Source: Streptosporangium carneum
GTDB lineage: Bacteria > Actinomycetota > Actinomycetes > Streptosporangiales > Streptosporangiaceae
Assembly (NCBI RefSeq): GCF_027922005.1
Contig: NZ_BSEV01000029.1
Location: 1-64,000 of the forward strand
Length of the DNA stretch: 64,000 nt
Reading direction: 5' to 3'
Shown: one piece after another, positions 17,670-26,696 of the stretch
Layout of the letters: each line of letters begins with the position of its first letter
Numbering within the stretch: the first letter of the stretch is position 1
The notes under the pieces: generated by a model
Database searches by the model: none
What the model was told of the DNA's origin: nothing
The model's input: only the letters and a program-made list of their open reading frames with translations
Translations under genes and position numbers: made by a program

Positions 17670-18758
17670 ATGACAGCTGCGCCGATCGGCAGACGGACCC
17701 TGCTCGCGGGGGCCGCGGCCCTGGCCGCCGCGACCCCCGTGTCCCTCGACGTCCCGCGCGCGTCCGCGCAGGGGGATCCGGGCCCCGCCGGGCGGACGAG
17801 CCCCCTCCGGCACAGGGGCGTCAACTACGACACCGAGCGCGAGGTCTGGCGGAGCGACTTCGTCCGGCGCGACATGCGGGCCGTCCGCCGTGACCTGCAC
17901 TGCAACGCCGTCATCCTCCTCGGTTCCGACCTGGGACGACTCACCGAGGCCGCCTCGGCCGCGGCGGACGAGGGACTGTACGTGTGGTTCGAGGCCCGGC
18001 AGTTCGACCGTGACGCCGGGCAGACCCTGAGGTTCCTCACCTCCGTGGCGCGTGCGGCGGAACGGCTGCGCCGTAGGCATCCGCGCGTGGGGATCTCCGT
18101 CGGCTGTGAGCTCACCCTCTTCATGTCGGGCCTCGTGCCGGGCCGTGACTGGCGGGAACGAGCGGGCAATATCGGCGGGCCCGGATCGACCGACTACAAC
18201 CAACGGCTCAACGCGTTCCTCGGCCAGGCGGTCGGCGCCGTGCGACCGATCTTCAAGGGATGGCTCACCTACTCCTCCGGGGTGTGGGAACAGGTCGCCT
18301 GGCGCGACTTCGACGCCGTCGGCGTGGACCTCTACCGCGACAGGACGAACGAGGCGACCTACGCCCAGAGCGTGCGCGCGCTGCGGCGGCACGGCAAGCC
18401 TGTGATCATCACCGAGTTCGGCTGCTGCACGTTCAGGGGCGCGGACAAAGCAGGCGGGGAGGGGTTCGACATCGTCGACTGGACGGCGGACCCGCCGGTC
18501 GTCAGGGCGGGCCACGTGCGGGACGAACGCGTCCAGGCCAGGTACGTCGACGAGCTTCTCGACGTGTACGAGGCGGAGGACGTGTACGGGGCGTTCGTCT
18601 ACACCTTCGTCGACCGGGACGCGCCGTACTCGCCGGACCCGCGGCACGACCTCGACATGGCCGGTTTCACCCTGGTCAAGGTCAGGCCGTCGGACGTCGC
18701 CACCGGGCGCTGGGAGCCCAAACTCGTCTTCCACACCGTCGCGCGGCGCTTCGGATAG
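17670..18758 (+). CDS. Tat-exported glycoside-hydrolase-like TIM-barrel protein
   Basis: 362 aa from ATG 17670, with GGAG upstream. The N-terminus IGRRTLLAGAAALAAA is a twin-arginine signal. The body reads as a (beta/alpha)8 barrel: RGVNYDTE at strand 1, SVGCELTLF with a Glu where clan GH-A enzymes have the acid/base, FDAVGVDLY, and ITEFGCCTF with a Glu where the nucleophile sits. The family and substrate are not recognised. Similar actinobacterial proteins are often named abortive infection proteins without proof. It probably acts outside the membrane on a sugar polymer. Confidence 0.6.
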   Translation: MTAAPIGRRTLLAGAAALAAATPVSLDVPRASAQGDPGPAGRTSPLRHRGVNYDTEREVWRSDFVRRDMRAVRRDLHCNAVILLGSDLGRLTEAASAAADEGLYVWFEARQFDRDAGQTLRFLTSVARAAERLRRRHPRVGISVGCELTLFMSGLVPGRDWRERAGNIGGPGSTDYNQRLNAFLGQAVGAVRPIFKGWLTYSSGVWEQVAWRDFDAVGVDLYRDRTNEATYAQSVRALRRHGKPVIITEFGCCTFRGADKAGGEGFDIVDWTADPPVVRAGHVRDERVQARYVDELLDVYEAEDVYGAFVYTFVDRDAPYSPDPRHDLDMAGFTLVKVRPSDVATGRWEPKLVFHTVARRFG

Positions 18759-18819
18759 CCGCGCCGTCGCGGTCCGGCGGCGGTCGGCGCGGACGTGAGG
18801 TCGTCGCCAGTCGGACCTT

Positions 18820-18836
18820 CTTGCCATTTCGGCAAG
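18820..18836. promoter_or_regulatory. Palindrome upstream of the flavoprotein gene
   Basis: CTTGCC and GGCAAG form a perfect 6-bp inverted repeat around ATTTC, 58 bases before the ATG at 18895. The left arm includes TTGCCA, a fair -35, so a repressor here could block the promoter. The regulator is unknown. Confidence 0.45.
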
Positions 18837-18894
18837 TCTGTTTGTCAGGTGAGGGAGGGCGAGCGCATCATCTTCGGGAACGGAGGGATCTCAC

Positions 18895-19902
18895 ATGAGC
18901 CGACAGGCAGAACTGACAGAGCAGACAGCCGACGAGCGACACTACGACGTCGTGGTGGTCGGAGGCGGCGCCGCCGGGTTGAACGGGGCGCTGACCCTGG
19001 GGCGGGCACGGCGCTCGGTGCTGGTGATCGACTCGGGACGGCCGCGCAACGCCCCGGCCGAGGGCGTGCACACCTACCTGGGACGGGAGGGCACACCGCC
19101 CGCCGAGCTGCTGGCCGCGGGCCGTGCGGAGGTGCGCGGCTACGGCGGCGCGTTCCTCGAGGGCACCGTCGTCGCGGCCGAACGCCGCGACGACGGGGGT
19201 TTCCGCGTCGTCCTCGCCGACGGCGGCGCGGTCCGGGCCGACCGGTTGCTGGTGACCACCGGCCTGGTCGACGAGCTGCCCGAGGTGCCCGGCGTGGCCG
19301 AACTGTGGGGCAGGGACGTGCTGCACTGCCCGTACTGCCACGGCTGGGAGGTCCGCGACCGGGAGATCGGCGTGCTGGGGACCGGGCCGCTGGCGGTGCA
19401 CCAGGCCCTGCTCTGGCGGCAGTGGAGCGAGAGGGTCACTCTCTTCCTGCACTCCGCGCCCGAGCCGGACGAGGAGGAGCACGAGCGGCTCGCCGCCCGC
19501 GGCGTCACCGTGGTGCGCGGGGAGGCGGCCGCCCTGGAGACGTCGGACGGCAGACTGTCCGGCGTTCGCCTGGCGGACGGCGGGGTGGTCCCCTGCGAGG
19601 CGCTGGCCGTCACGTCACGCCTCGTCGCCCGCGCGGGCTTCCTCGCCTCGCTGGGCCTGGAGCCGACCGACCAGGAGATGGGCGGACACGTGGTCGGCAG
19701 CCACATCGCCGCCGACGCGACAGGCGCGACCGCCGTCCCCGGAGTCTGGGTGGCCGGCAACGTCGCCAGCCTGACCGATCAGGTCATCGTCGCCGCCGCC
19801 GCGGGCATGCGCGCCGCGGCGGCCGTCAACGCCGACCTGATCGCCGAGGAGACCCGCAGGGCCGTCGCCGCCCGACGCGAGTCGTCCTCCGTCACGGGAT
19901 GA
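18895..19902 (+). CDS. Thioredoxin-reductase-like NAD(P)/FAD oxidoreductase
   Basis: 335 aa from ATG 18895, with GGAGGG upstream. The FAD-binding start VVVVGGGAAGLNGALTLGRA and the redox pair C145-P-Y-C148 in HCPYCHGWE are characteristic of thioredoxin-reductase-like flavoproteins; GVWVAGNVA near the end is the second FAD motif. The NADPH motif is weaker (GVLGTGPLAVHQ instead of GGGxxA), so the electron donor and partner are uncertain. No thioredoxin gene lies beside it. These stand-alone actinomycete paralogues may reduce small disulfides. It is transcribed toward the LLM monooxygenases but separated from them by their own promoter. Confidence 0.85.
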   Translation: MSRQAELTEQTADERHYDVVVVGGGAAGLNGALTLGRARRSVLVIDSGRPRNAPAEGVHTYLGREGTPPAELLAAGRAEVRGYGGAFLEGTVVAAERRDDGGFRVVLADGGAVRADRLLVTTGLVDELPEVPGVAELWGRDVLHCPYCHGWEVRDREIGVLGTGPLAVHQALLWRQWSERVTLFLHSAPEPDEEEHERLAARGVTVVRGEAAALETSDGRLSGVRLADGGVVPCEALAVTSRLVARAGFLASLGLEPTDQEMGGHVVGSHIAADATGATAVPGVWVAGNVASLTDQVIVAAAAGMRAAAAVNADLIAEETRRAVAARRESSSVTG

Positions 19903-19907
19903 CCTTC

Positions 19908-19954
19908 TTGACCCATAAGCCTATTTTTCCTACCATAAAAATAGGTTTTGGGTC
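19908..19954 (+). promoter_or_regulatory. Promoter embedded in a two-part palindrome before the LLM operon
   Basis: TTGACC (19908-19913) and TACCAT (19931-19936) are 17 bases apart, a good housekeeping-type promoter. The same stretch is an inverted repeat: GACCCA (19910) pairs with TGGGTC (19949-19954) and CCTATTTTT (19920) with AAAAATAGG (19937-19945). It is strikingly AT-rich for this genome. It is probably an operator over the promoter; the hairpin could also act as a terminator for the gene ending at 19902. Confidence 0.65.
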
Positions 19955-19997
19955 ACCGTGACTCCAGGGCCGAGCCTCGTCCCCAGGAGCGCTCCCG

Positions 19998-21392
19998 ATG
20001 CCCCTCAAGCAGATCCATCTCGCCGCGCAGTTCCCCAGCGTCAGCAACATCACCGTCTGGTCGGACCCGCGGTCGGAGAGCCAGATCGACTTCGGTTCGT
20101 TCGCGAAGCTGGCGGCCACCGCCGAACGCGGCAGGTTCGACTTCTTCTTTCTCTCCGAGGGGCTGCGGCTGCGCGAGCACAACGGCCGCGTCCACGACCT
20201 GGACGTGGTCGGCAGACCCGAGTCCCTCACCGTGTTGAGCGCGCTCGCCGCCGTCACCACCCGTCTCGGCCTGGCCGCGACGGTCAACTCCACGTTCAAC
20301 GAGCCGTACGAGGTGGCGCGACGCCTGGCCACGTTGGACCACCTGAGCGAAGGCCGCGCCGCCTGGAACGTCGTGACCAGCTACGACGCGTTCACCGGCG
20401 AGAACTTCCGGCGCGGCGGCTTCCTCGACGAGGCCGACCGTTACACGCGCGCCGCCGAGTTCCTCCACACGGCACGTGAGCTGTGGGACAGCTGGCGGCC
20501 CGGCGACATCAGGGCCGCCGCCGACAGCGGGGAGTTCCTCCGGAGCGGCGCGGGGACGTTCGCCCACCGGGGGCGGCACTTCGACATCTCCGGACGGTTC
20601 GTCACCCCGCGCGGCCCGCAGGGACACCCCGTGATCATCCAGGCGGGTGACTCCCCCGAGGGACGCGAGTTCGCCGCGGCCGACGCCGACGTCATCTTCA
20701 GCCGCCACGGCAAGCTGGAGGACGGACGCGCCTTCTACAAGGACGTCAAGGGACGACTGGCCAGGTACGGCCGCCGCCCCGAGGACCTGAAGATCTTCCC
20801 CTCCGTCTCCTATGTGCTGGGCGACACCCGGAAGGAGGCCGTGGAACACGCCGCGGAGATCCACAGGGCCCAGGTCAGCCCGCAGAACGCGATGATGCAC
20901 GTCGAGGCGGTCTGGGGCCGCGACCTGTCGGCGTACGACCCGGACGGCCCCCTCCCCGAGATCGCCCCCGAGCCCGACAACCTGATCTCCAAGGGCAACA
21001 CGCAGTTCCGCGGCGACCGGGCCGCGACGGCCCGCCGGTGGCGGGAGATCGCCCGGGCGCGCGGACTGAGCATCCGCGAGCTGGTGGTCGAGGTCACCGC
21101 GCCGCAGACGTTCGTCGGGACGCCGCGTCAGGTCGCCGACGAGATCAACGAGTTCGTGCAGACGGACGCCGCCGACGGCTTCGTCTTCGTCCCGCACCTG
21201 ACGCCCGGCGGGCTGGACGACCTCGTCGACCGGGTCGTGCCGCTGCTCCAGGAGAAGGGCGTCTTCCGCGAGGACTACACCGGCACGACCCTCCGCGACC
21301 ACCTCGGGCTGAACCCCGTGCGCGCGCCCAGGCCGGATGACGCCCCACCCCCCGCCGGGGAGACCGCCCCACGGACCAAGGAGACCTCGTGA
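19998..21392 (+). CDS. LLM-class FMN-dependent monooxygenase (NtaA/SnaA/DszA type)
   Basis: 464 aa from ATG 19998, with AGGAG 8 bases upstream. The start PLKQIHLAAQFPSVSN, the internal GRPESLTVLSALAAVTTRLGL and WNVVTSYDAFTGENF are typical of the flavin-dependent monooxygenases that oxidise sulfur compounds, chelators or other small molecules using FMNH2 from a separate reductase. The gene is coupled by a GTGA overlap to a second LLM enzyme. No flavin reductase lies beside them. The substrate is unknown; sulfonate, thioether or xenobiotic oxidation are the family's usual roles. Expression probably depends on the palindromic promoter. Confidence 0.9.
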   Translation: MPLKQIHLAAQFPSVSNITVWSDPRSESQIDFGSFAKLAATAERGRFDFFFLSEGLRLREHNGRVHDLDVVGRPESLTVLSALAAVTTRLGLAATVNSTFNEPYEVARRLATLDHLSEGRAAWNVVTSYDAFTGENFRRGGFLDEADRYTRAAEFLHTARELWDSWRPGDIRAAADSGEFLRSGAGTFAHRGRHFDISGRFVTPRGPQGHPVIIQAGDSPEGREFAAADADVIFSRHGKLEDGRAFYKDVKGRLARYGRRPEDLKIFPSVSYVLGDTRKEAVEHAAEIHRAQVSPQNAMMHVEAVWGRDLSAYDPDGPLPEIAPEPDNLISKGNTQFRGDRAATARRWREIARARGLSIRELVVEVTAPQTFVGTPRQVADEINEFVQTDAADGFVFVPHLTPGGLDDLVDRVVPLLQEKGVFREDYTGTTLRDHLGLNPVRAPRPDDAPPPAGETAPRTKETS

Positions 21393-22603
21393 CCCGGCTT
21401 CACCTCGCCGTCGCGCTGGACGGCGCGGGCTGGCACCCGGCGGCCTGGCGTGCCCGGGACGCCCGGCCCGCCGACCTCCTCAGCGCCGCCTACTGGGCCG
21501 ACCTCGTCTCCGAGGCGGAACGCGGTCTGCTCGACTTCGTCACGTTCGAGGACGCCCTCGGCCTCCAGTCCGCCTCGATCGACGCGCCCGACGACCGGAC
21601 CGACCAGGTCAGAGGACGCCTGGACGCCGTGCTGCTGGCGGCCCGGCTCGCCCCGCTGACCTCGCGCATCGGCCTGGTCCCGACGACGAACGTCACCTAC
21701 ACCGAGCCGTTCCACATCGCGAGCGGCATCGCCTCACTCGACCACGCGAGCCGAGGACGCGCGGGCTGGCGACCGCAGATCTCGGTCCGCGCCGCCGACG
21801 CCGCGCACTTCGGCCGCCGCACGATCCCCGTCCTCAACCTGGACGACGTCCGCGACGGCAGGACCACGGAGTTCATCGGCGGGCTGTTCCGCGAGCTGTT
21901 CGGCGAGGCGGCCGACGCGGTCGAGGTCGTGCGGCGGCTCTGGGACAGCTGGGAGGACGACGCCGAGATCCGCGACGTCGCGACCGGCCGGTTCGTCGAC
22001 CGCGACAAACTGCACTACGTCGACTTCGAGGGGAGGCACTTCAGCGTCCGGGGCCCCTCGATGACACCGCGTCCGCCGCAGGGCCAGCCGCTGGTCACCG
22101 CCCTCGCGCACGCCACCGTGCCGTACGAGTTCGCGGCGCGCGGGGCCGACGTCGTCTTCGTCACCCCGCACTCGCGCGCCGGGACCGCGACGATCCTGGC
22201 CGAGGTCCGCGCGGCGGAGACGACCGTCCGACGCGAAGGGACGCCGCTCAGGACGTTCGCCGACCTGGTCGTCTTCCTGGACGACGCTCCCGGCGAGGCC
22301 GCCGAACGCAAGGCACGGCTGGACGACCTGGACGGCGCACTGCTCGCCTCCGACGCCGAGATCTTCACCGGCACGCCGGGGGAACTGGCCGACCTGCTCC
22401 TCGACTGGCGGGACGCCGGGCTCGACGGCTTCCGGCTCCGCCCCGGCGCGCTGCCGCACGACCTGACGGCGATCACCACGGGACTCGTGCCGGAACTGCG
22501 ACGACGCGACGCCTTCCGCACCGGGTACGAGGCGGACACCCTGCGCGGCCTGCTGGGCCTCCCCCGCCCCGCCAACCGCTACACGACCTCGGCGACGCCG
22601 TGA
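21389..22603 (+). CDS. Second LLM-class flavin-dependent oxidoreductase
   Basis: 404 aa from GTG 21389, overlapping the stop of the first LLM gene. It has the luciferase-like barrel: RLHLAVALDGAGWHP at strand 1, SRIGLVPTTNVTYTEPFHIASGIASLDHASRGRAGW in the centre, and FEGRHFSVRGP toward the C-terminal half. It resembles its neighbour only distantly, so the two probably act on successive intermediates or form a pair. It ends 24 bases before the convergent MFS gene. Confidence 0.88.
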   Translation: MTRLHLAVALDGAGWHPAAWRARDARPADLLSAAYWADLVSEAERGLLDFVTFEDALGLQSASIDAPDDRTDQVRGRLDAVLLAARLAPLTSRIGLVPTTNVTYTEPFHIASGIASLDHASRGRAGWRPQISVRAADAAHFGRRTIPVLNLDDVRDGRTTEFIGGLFRELFGEAADAVEVVRRLWDSWEDDAEIRDVATGRFVDRDKLHYVDFEGRHFSVRGPSMTPRPPQGQPLVTALAHATVPYEFAARGADVVFVTPHSRAGTATILAEVRAAETTVRREGTPLRTFADLVVFLDDAPGEAAERKARLDDLDGALLASDAEIFTGTPGELADLLLDWRDAGLDGFRLRPGALPHDLTAITTGLVPELRRRDAFRTGYEADTLRGLLGLPRPANRYTTSATP

Positions 22604-22627
22604 GACCCCTCCCCGAGGTCGCCGGGA

Positions 22628-23884
22628 TCAGCCGGAGACCCGAAGGGAGGGGGCGGGGACGGTGTCGGGGGTGCGCGGGTCGGGTTCGCGGCCGGCCAGG
22701 CCGATGAGGGCGAAGACCAGGCAGGCGACGCCCAGGAAGAGCCAGGCCGTCGTGTAACCCCCGACGGGGACGATCAGCCCGAACAGCCAGGGGATGACGA
22801 ACCCGCCGACCGCCGTGATCGTCAGCATGAGGCCGATGGCCGTGCCGATGTTCTCCGGGTTGACCGACCAGTCCTCTCCCGGGACCGTCTGCCAGACGGC
22901 GAAGCAGCCGTTGAAGGCGAACCCGACCACGAACGCGGGCACCCAGAACCATCCCTCACCCGCCACGGGGATGAGCAGCAGGCCGACCGCCTCCAGGGCG
23001 AGCATCACGAGGATGAGGAGGCGGCGTCTGCCGACCCGGTCGGAGACCCAGCCCGCGATGACGCTGCCGGGAATGCCCGCCAGGCCGATGAGCAGCGAGG
23101 CCGCCCCGACGGAGGCGAAGTGCCGCTCGTCCGTGCCGTACCCCCTGATGAGCTGCGCGGCGGTGAAGTAGGCGCCGTAGCCGCCCAGGAAGGCGAGGCC
23201 GTACACCCACAGCAGCCGGTTGCCCAGGGTCTGCCTGACCGCTTCGCGGGTGACGCGCACGCCCGTGAGGGTGTCGGTGCCCGGTGGCACGCGGTACACC
23301 ACGCCGACGACGAGCCCGACGACGACGCACAGCGCCCCGCTGACGACCAGGGCCTGACGCCAGCCGAGCATCGCGATGACGTCCGCCCAGGTGTAGAGGC
23401 CCAGGGCCGCGCCCAGGGCGAAGGTGGCCGAGCCGATGCCCAGGGCGAAGGCGTGCATGCGGCCGGAGAACCACACGCTCACGGCGGCGATGCCGATGCC
23501 CGCGTAGATCGACGCGCCGACGCCGCAGACGGTCCGCAGGATCATGAGCTGGGTGTGGTCGTCCGCGAGGCCGGACAGAGCCGCGGCGATCCCCTCGACG
23601 GCCATGCCGGCGACGAGCGTCGCGCGCAGGCCGAGACGGGTCGCCAGGAAGCCCGCCGGGATGTGGAAGACGCCGTAGCCGGCGACGAACGCGGAGATGA
23701 GTAACGCGACCTGCGGGATCTCCACGTGGAACTCCGCGCCGATCTGCCCGAAGGCGGGGGCGATGTTGAACCAGTTGACGGTCATCATCACGAAACCGAG
23801 CGACACGACGACGAGCACCGCCCAGCGGCGGGTGTCGGACGTCGGCGTGTGGGTGATGGTGGGGGGGTCGCTGAAACTCGACAT
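22628..23884 (-). CDS. MFS transporter
   Basis: 418 aa from ATG 23884. About 12 hydrophobic segments are visible, with the MFS loop signatures AGFLATRLGLRATL after helix 2 and AGWVSDRVGRRRLLIL in the mid-loop, the latter close to the canonical GxxxDRxGRR. This is a member of the major facilitator family of H+-coupled or facilitated carriers. The convergent LLM monooxygenases suggest it may import their substrate, but nothing in the sequence names the cargo. Confidence 0.9.
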   Translation of the reverse strand: MSSFSDPPTITHTPTSDTRRWAVLVVVSLGFVMMTVNWFNIAPAFGQIGAEFHVEIPQVALLISAFVAGYGVFHIPAGFLATRLGLRATLVAGMAVEGIAAALSGLADDHTQLMILRTVCGVGASIYAGIGIAAVSVWFSGRMHAFALGIGSATFALGAALGLYTWADVIAMLGWRQALVVSGALCVVVGLVVGVVYRVPPGTDTLTGVRVTREAVRQTLGNRLLWVYGLAFLGGYGAYFTAAQLIRGYGTDERHFASVGAASLLIGLAGIPGSVIAGWVSDRVGRRRLLILVMLALEAVGLLLIPVAGEGWFWVPAFVVGFAFNGCFAVWQTVPGEDWSVNPENIGTAIGLMLTITAVGGFVIPWLFGLIVPVGGYTTAWLFLGVACLVFALIGLAGREPDPRTPDTVPAPSLRVSG

Positions 23885-24166
23885 GAAAGCCCCTTGGGTC
23901 CGAAAGAGACGGTCCTCAGGCGAAGGCCCGTCACCGGATCGTCACAGGGTACGCGCTCCGTCCCTTTCCGTCAGATCCCTGCCCGCGGGCCGCTGACCAG
24001 CGGCGTTCCCACCGCGCCCCGTGCCCGCGGACGCCTTCCGGACCCGCCTGCCCCGCCAAGGCCGCGCGCCGTGTCGAGCGGGCCCTGATGAGGTCGGCGC
24101 GGTGTTCGGGGCGGGTCCTCAGCCGTTCGAACCGACGCGGCCAGGCGAAGGTCCGTTCGTCGTAAG

Positions 24167-24238
24167 AGGCCGTGACCGGATTCGAACCGGTGTACACCGC
24201 TTTGCAGGCGGTTCCCTGAGCCACTCGGGCACACGGCC
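24167..24238 (-). tRNA. tRNA-Cys (GCA)
   Basis: Read on the minus strand, the 72-base gene has a 7-bp acceptor stem (GGCCGTG/CACGGCC), the anticodon loop CTGCAAA with anticodon GCA, and the T-loop GGTTCGAATCC. The discriminator base is U, as expected for tRNA-Cys. CCA is not encoded. Confidence 0.95.
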
Positions 24239-24847
24239 GTGGGTAGTGCGAATACGTGGGGCAGTGCCCCGGAGTCTCGCCTGTCAGGTCGACGGCGGCA
24301 CGCTCGCTCTTGATTTCGCACCTGTCGCGAGCGCGTGTGAGCGCACGAAATTCACGAACGGTGAAAGCGTTTCAGACATAATTGATTAATCCTTTTCCAG
24401 GCATCGGGAAAGGGGCTCGCACCGCGCCGTGCGATCACGCCGCCAGGTCGCGGACATGTCGCGGGGACCACCGACAGGCTGGTGGAACGCGGGAAAGAGG
24501 GGGGGGAGGAGCGCGTCAGGCGCGACAACAGGACGAGAGGCCGAGATCGCAGGCAGAGCGGGTCGTCATGACCGCCGTCTTCCTGTCCATCATCTGGCTC
24601 CTGCTGTCTCGTCCTCGGGCGGGCCGTGAAAGTCGGACCCCGCCGTCACTTTGTGAAAACGATGCTAATAGCGAAAGTCGGCGACGTCAATCGCAGGAGG
24701 AAATTCAAAGGATTTCAGTCCGGCGCATTTCTTTCCGCCCCCTCCGGCGCCCGGCGGCCGACGGCGTCCCCGAGGAGGCGTCGGCTTCCGAACGCCCGCG
24801 CTCACCACGACGCCGCGCGACCCTCCGCGCCGTCCAGCCGACTGTGC
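24239..24847. other. Intergenic region between tRNA-Cys and the TetR gene
   Basis: About 610 bases. A long plus-strand open frame crosses it but continues out of frame through the TetR gene, and its codon pattern here is not coding-like. A small 5-bp inverted repeat (TTCACGAACGGTGAA near 24350) lies in an AT-rich stretch. No gene is supported. Confidence 0.55.
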
Positions 24848-24872
24848 TAGTTTCTGGCCATGCGGCCAGAAA
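24846..24872 (+). promoter_or_regulatory. Extended -10 promoter and operator over the TetR start codon
   Basis: TGCTAGTTT (24845-24853) fits an extended -10 element and would start transcription at about 24860, the A of the ATG. A perfect 9-bp inverted repeat, TTTCTGGCC (24851-24859) and GGCCAGAAA (24864-24872), is centred on the start codon. This fits a leaderless, self-repressed TetR gene. Confidence 0.65.
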
Positions 24873-25495
24873 ACAAGCCGACCGGCCAAGAGAGCGGATC
24901 GTTCATCGAGAGGGCCCGCCGGGCGCAGATCATCGCGTCGGCCATCGAGGTGATCGCCGACCAGGGGTTCGCCAACGCGTCCCTGGCCCGGATCGCCAAG
25001 CACGCGGGCATCAGCAAGGGCGTCATCTCCTACCACTTCGCCGGCAAGGACGAGCTGATGGAGCAAGTGGTCGACCAGGTCTACGCCGACATCGCGCGCT
25101 ACGTCCTGGAGAGAATGGAGGGCCACAAGAGCGCGACTGCGCTGCTCAGAACCCAGATCACCGCTGTCGCCCAGCACATGCGCGAGCACCGGTCCCAGGT
25201 CAAGGCCCTGGGGGAGATCTTCTACAACCTGCGCCTTCCCGACGGCACGCCCCGCTACGGGGTGGCCGCGAGCGAGGAGCTGTTCCAGTCGCTGGAGCTC
25301 ATCTACCGCCACGGCCAGGAGAGCGGCGAGTTCAGACTGTTCGACGTCCGTGTCATGGCCGTGAGCCACACGGCGGCCGTGGACAACATGTTCGCCTACT
25401 GGGTCACCCATCCGGGGCACGACCTCGACGCGCACGCCCGCGAACTGGCCGACATCTTCGTGCACGCCACCCGCGCGGAGGGGGCCCTCCCGTGA
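24860..25495 (+). CDS. TetR-family transcriptional regulator
   Basis: 211 aa. The N-terminal helix-turn-helix is clear: RAQIIASAIEVIADQGF, then LARIAKHAGISKGVISYHFAGKDEL, as in TetR proteins. The C-terminal ligand-binding half is helical and unassigned. The start at 24860 sits inside a perfect palindrome, so the protein probably binds its own start region. The stop overlaps the start of the acyltransferase (GTGA), so the two form an operon and the regulator probably controls that enzyme. Confidence 0.92.
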   Translation: MRPENKPTGQESGSFIERARRAQIIASAIEVIADQGFANASLARIAKHAGISKGVISYHFAGKDELMEQVVDQVYADIARYVLERMEGHKSATALLRTQITAVAQHMREHRSQVKALGEIFYNLRLPDGTPRYGVAASEELFQSLELIYRHGQESGEFRLFDVRVMAVSHTAAVDNMFAYWVTHPGHDLDAHARELADIFVHATRAEGALP

Positions 25496-26601
25496 CCGTC
25501 GAAACCACCGTCCCGCGGCTGCTCCACGTCGACAACCTGCGGGTCGCGCTGACCGCGCTCGTGGTTCTGCACCACGTCGCCGTCACCTACGGCAACATCC
25601 CCTTATGGTTCTACACCGAACCGGCCAAGGACCCCTCCGGCCTGCTGCTCGACCTCCTGGTCGGCCTCGACCAGGCCTTCTTCATGGGGTTGTTCTTCCT
25701 GATCTCCGGGTTCTTCACCCCCGGCGCCCACGACAGGAAGGGGACGGGCCCCTTCCTCAGGGACCGTCTGGTGCGCCTCGGCGTCCCGCTGCTCGCCTTC
25801 CTGGTGCTGCTCCGCCCGCTGGTGAACTTCGGCGCCTACCCCTCCGTGGCGGCGGCGGTCGGCGTGGCGGACCTGCCGTACTGGCTGTTCTACGTGGTCA
25901 CCTGGGACCCGGGCCCGATGTGGTTCGTCGAGGTGCTGCTGGTGTTCACCGGGGTGTACGCCCTCTGGCGGCGCTTCGCCGGGCCCGTCCCGCACACGAC
26001 CGCTCCGGCGGCCCCGCCGCCTCCGGGCGCGGGGAGAGTCGTCGCCTTCGTGCTCGGCCTGGCCGTCGTCACGTTCCTGTGGCGGCTGGCGGTGCCGATC
26101 GGCGCCTACTGGCCGGTCGTCGGCCTGCCGTCCCCCGCCTACCTGCCGCAGTACGCGAGCCTGTTCGCGGTCGGCGTGCTCGCGGGGCGGGGGCGCTGGC
26201 TCGAGGCGCTGTCGCCACGGGCGGGACGCCTCGGCCTCGCGTCCGCCGGCGTCGTGACGCTGGTGCTGCTGCCGCTCGCGGGGGTCGCCTCCGGCGCCCT
26301 GCGGACACTGGTCGTCGCGACATGGGAGTCGGCGTTCGCCGTCGCCGTCGCCGTCGGGCTGCTGTGGCTCTTCCGAGCGCGATTCGACCGGCAGGAGCGA
26401 CGTGGCCGGTTCCTGGCCGAGCACGCCTACACGGTCTACGTCGTCCATCCGCTGGTGCTGGTCGGCCTCGGTTACGCCTTCCGCCCGCTGGAGGCGCCGG
26501 CCGTCGTCAAGTTCGCGCTGGTCGCCGCCCTCGCGCTCCCACTGTGCTGGGGCCTGGCCTACGCCGTGCGATCCCTGCCGGGCGCCAGAAGGGTGCTGTG
26601 A
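25492..26601 (+). CDS. Acyltransferase family 3 membrane protein
   Basis: 369 aa from GTG 25492. About 10 membrane helices. The start LLHVDNLRVALTALVVLHHVAVTYG carries the conserved basic residue and HH of the OafA-type acyltransferase-3 family, with FFMGLFFLISGFF next and YTVYVVHPLVLV near the end. The family moves acetyl or other acyl groups to sugars, lipids or antibiotics at the membrane. The target is unknown. It is co-translated with the TetR regulator. Confidence 0.88.
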   Translation: MTVETTVPRLLHVDNLRVALTALVVLHHVAVTYGNIPLWFYTEPAKDPSGLLLDLLVGLDQAFFMGLFFLISGFFTPGAHDRKGTGPFLRDRLVRLGVPLLAFLVLLRPLVNFGAYPSVAAAVGVADLPYWLFYVVTWDPGPMWFVEVLLVFTGVYALWRRFAGPVPHTTAPAAPPPPGAGRVVAFVLGLAVVTFLWRLAVPIGAYWPVVGLPSPAYLPQYASLFAVGVLAGRGRWLEALSPRAGRLGLASAGVVTLVLLPLAGVASGALRTLVVATWESAFAVAVAVGLLWLFRARFDRQERRGRFLAEHAYTVYVVHPLVLVGLGYAFRPLEAPAVVKFALVAALALPLCWGLAYAVRSLPGARRVL

Positions 26602-26696
26602 GCAAGGCCGTGAAGGGCCGTGAGCAGGGCCGTGAGCAGGGCGGTCTGCCCCTCGTCCCGCCGGTCCGCCACCGGCCGCCTGTCACGGGCCGCCGA

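Noticed and set aside
24362-24374. TGAAAGCGTTTCA as a LacI operator
   Set aside because: The arms are only 5 bp and no sugar gene follows within 400 bases; too weak to call.
24382-25491. Plus-strand open frame joined in frame to the acyltransferase
   Set aside because: It runs through the TetR gene in the wrong frame and encodes Arg/Pro-rich sequence. The GTG at 25492 with a 4-base overlap is a better start.
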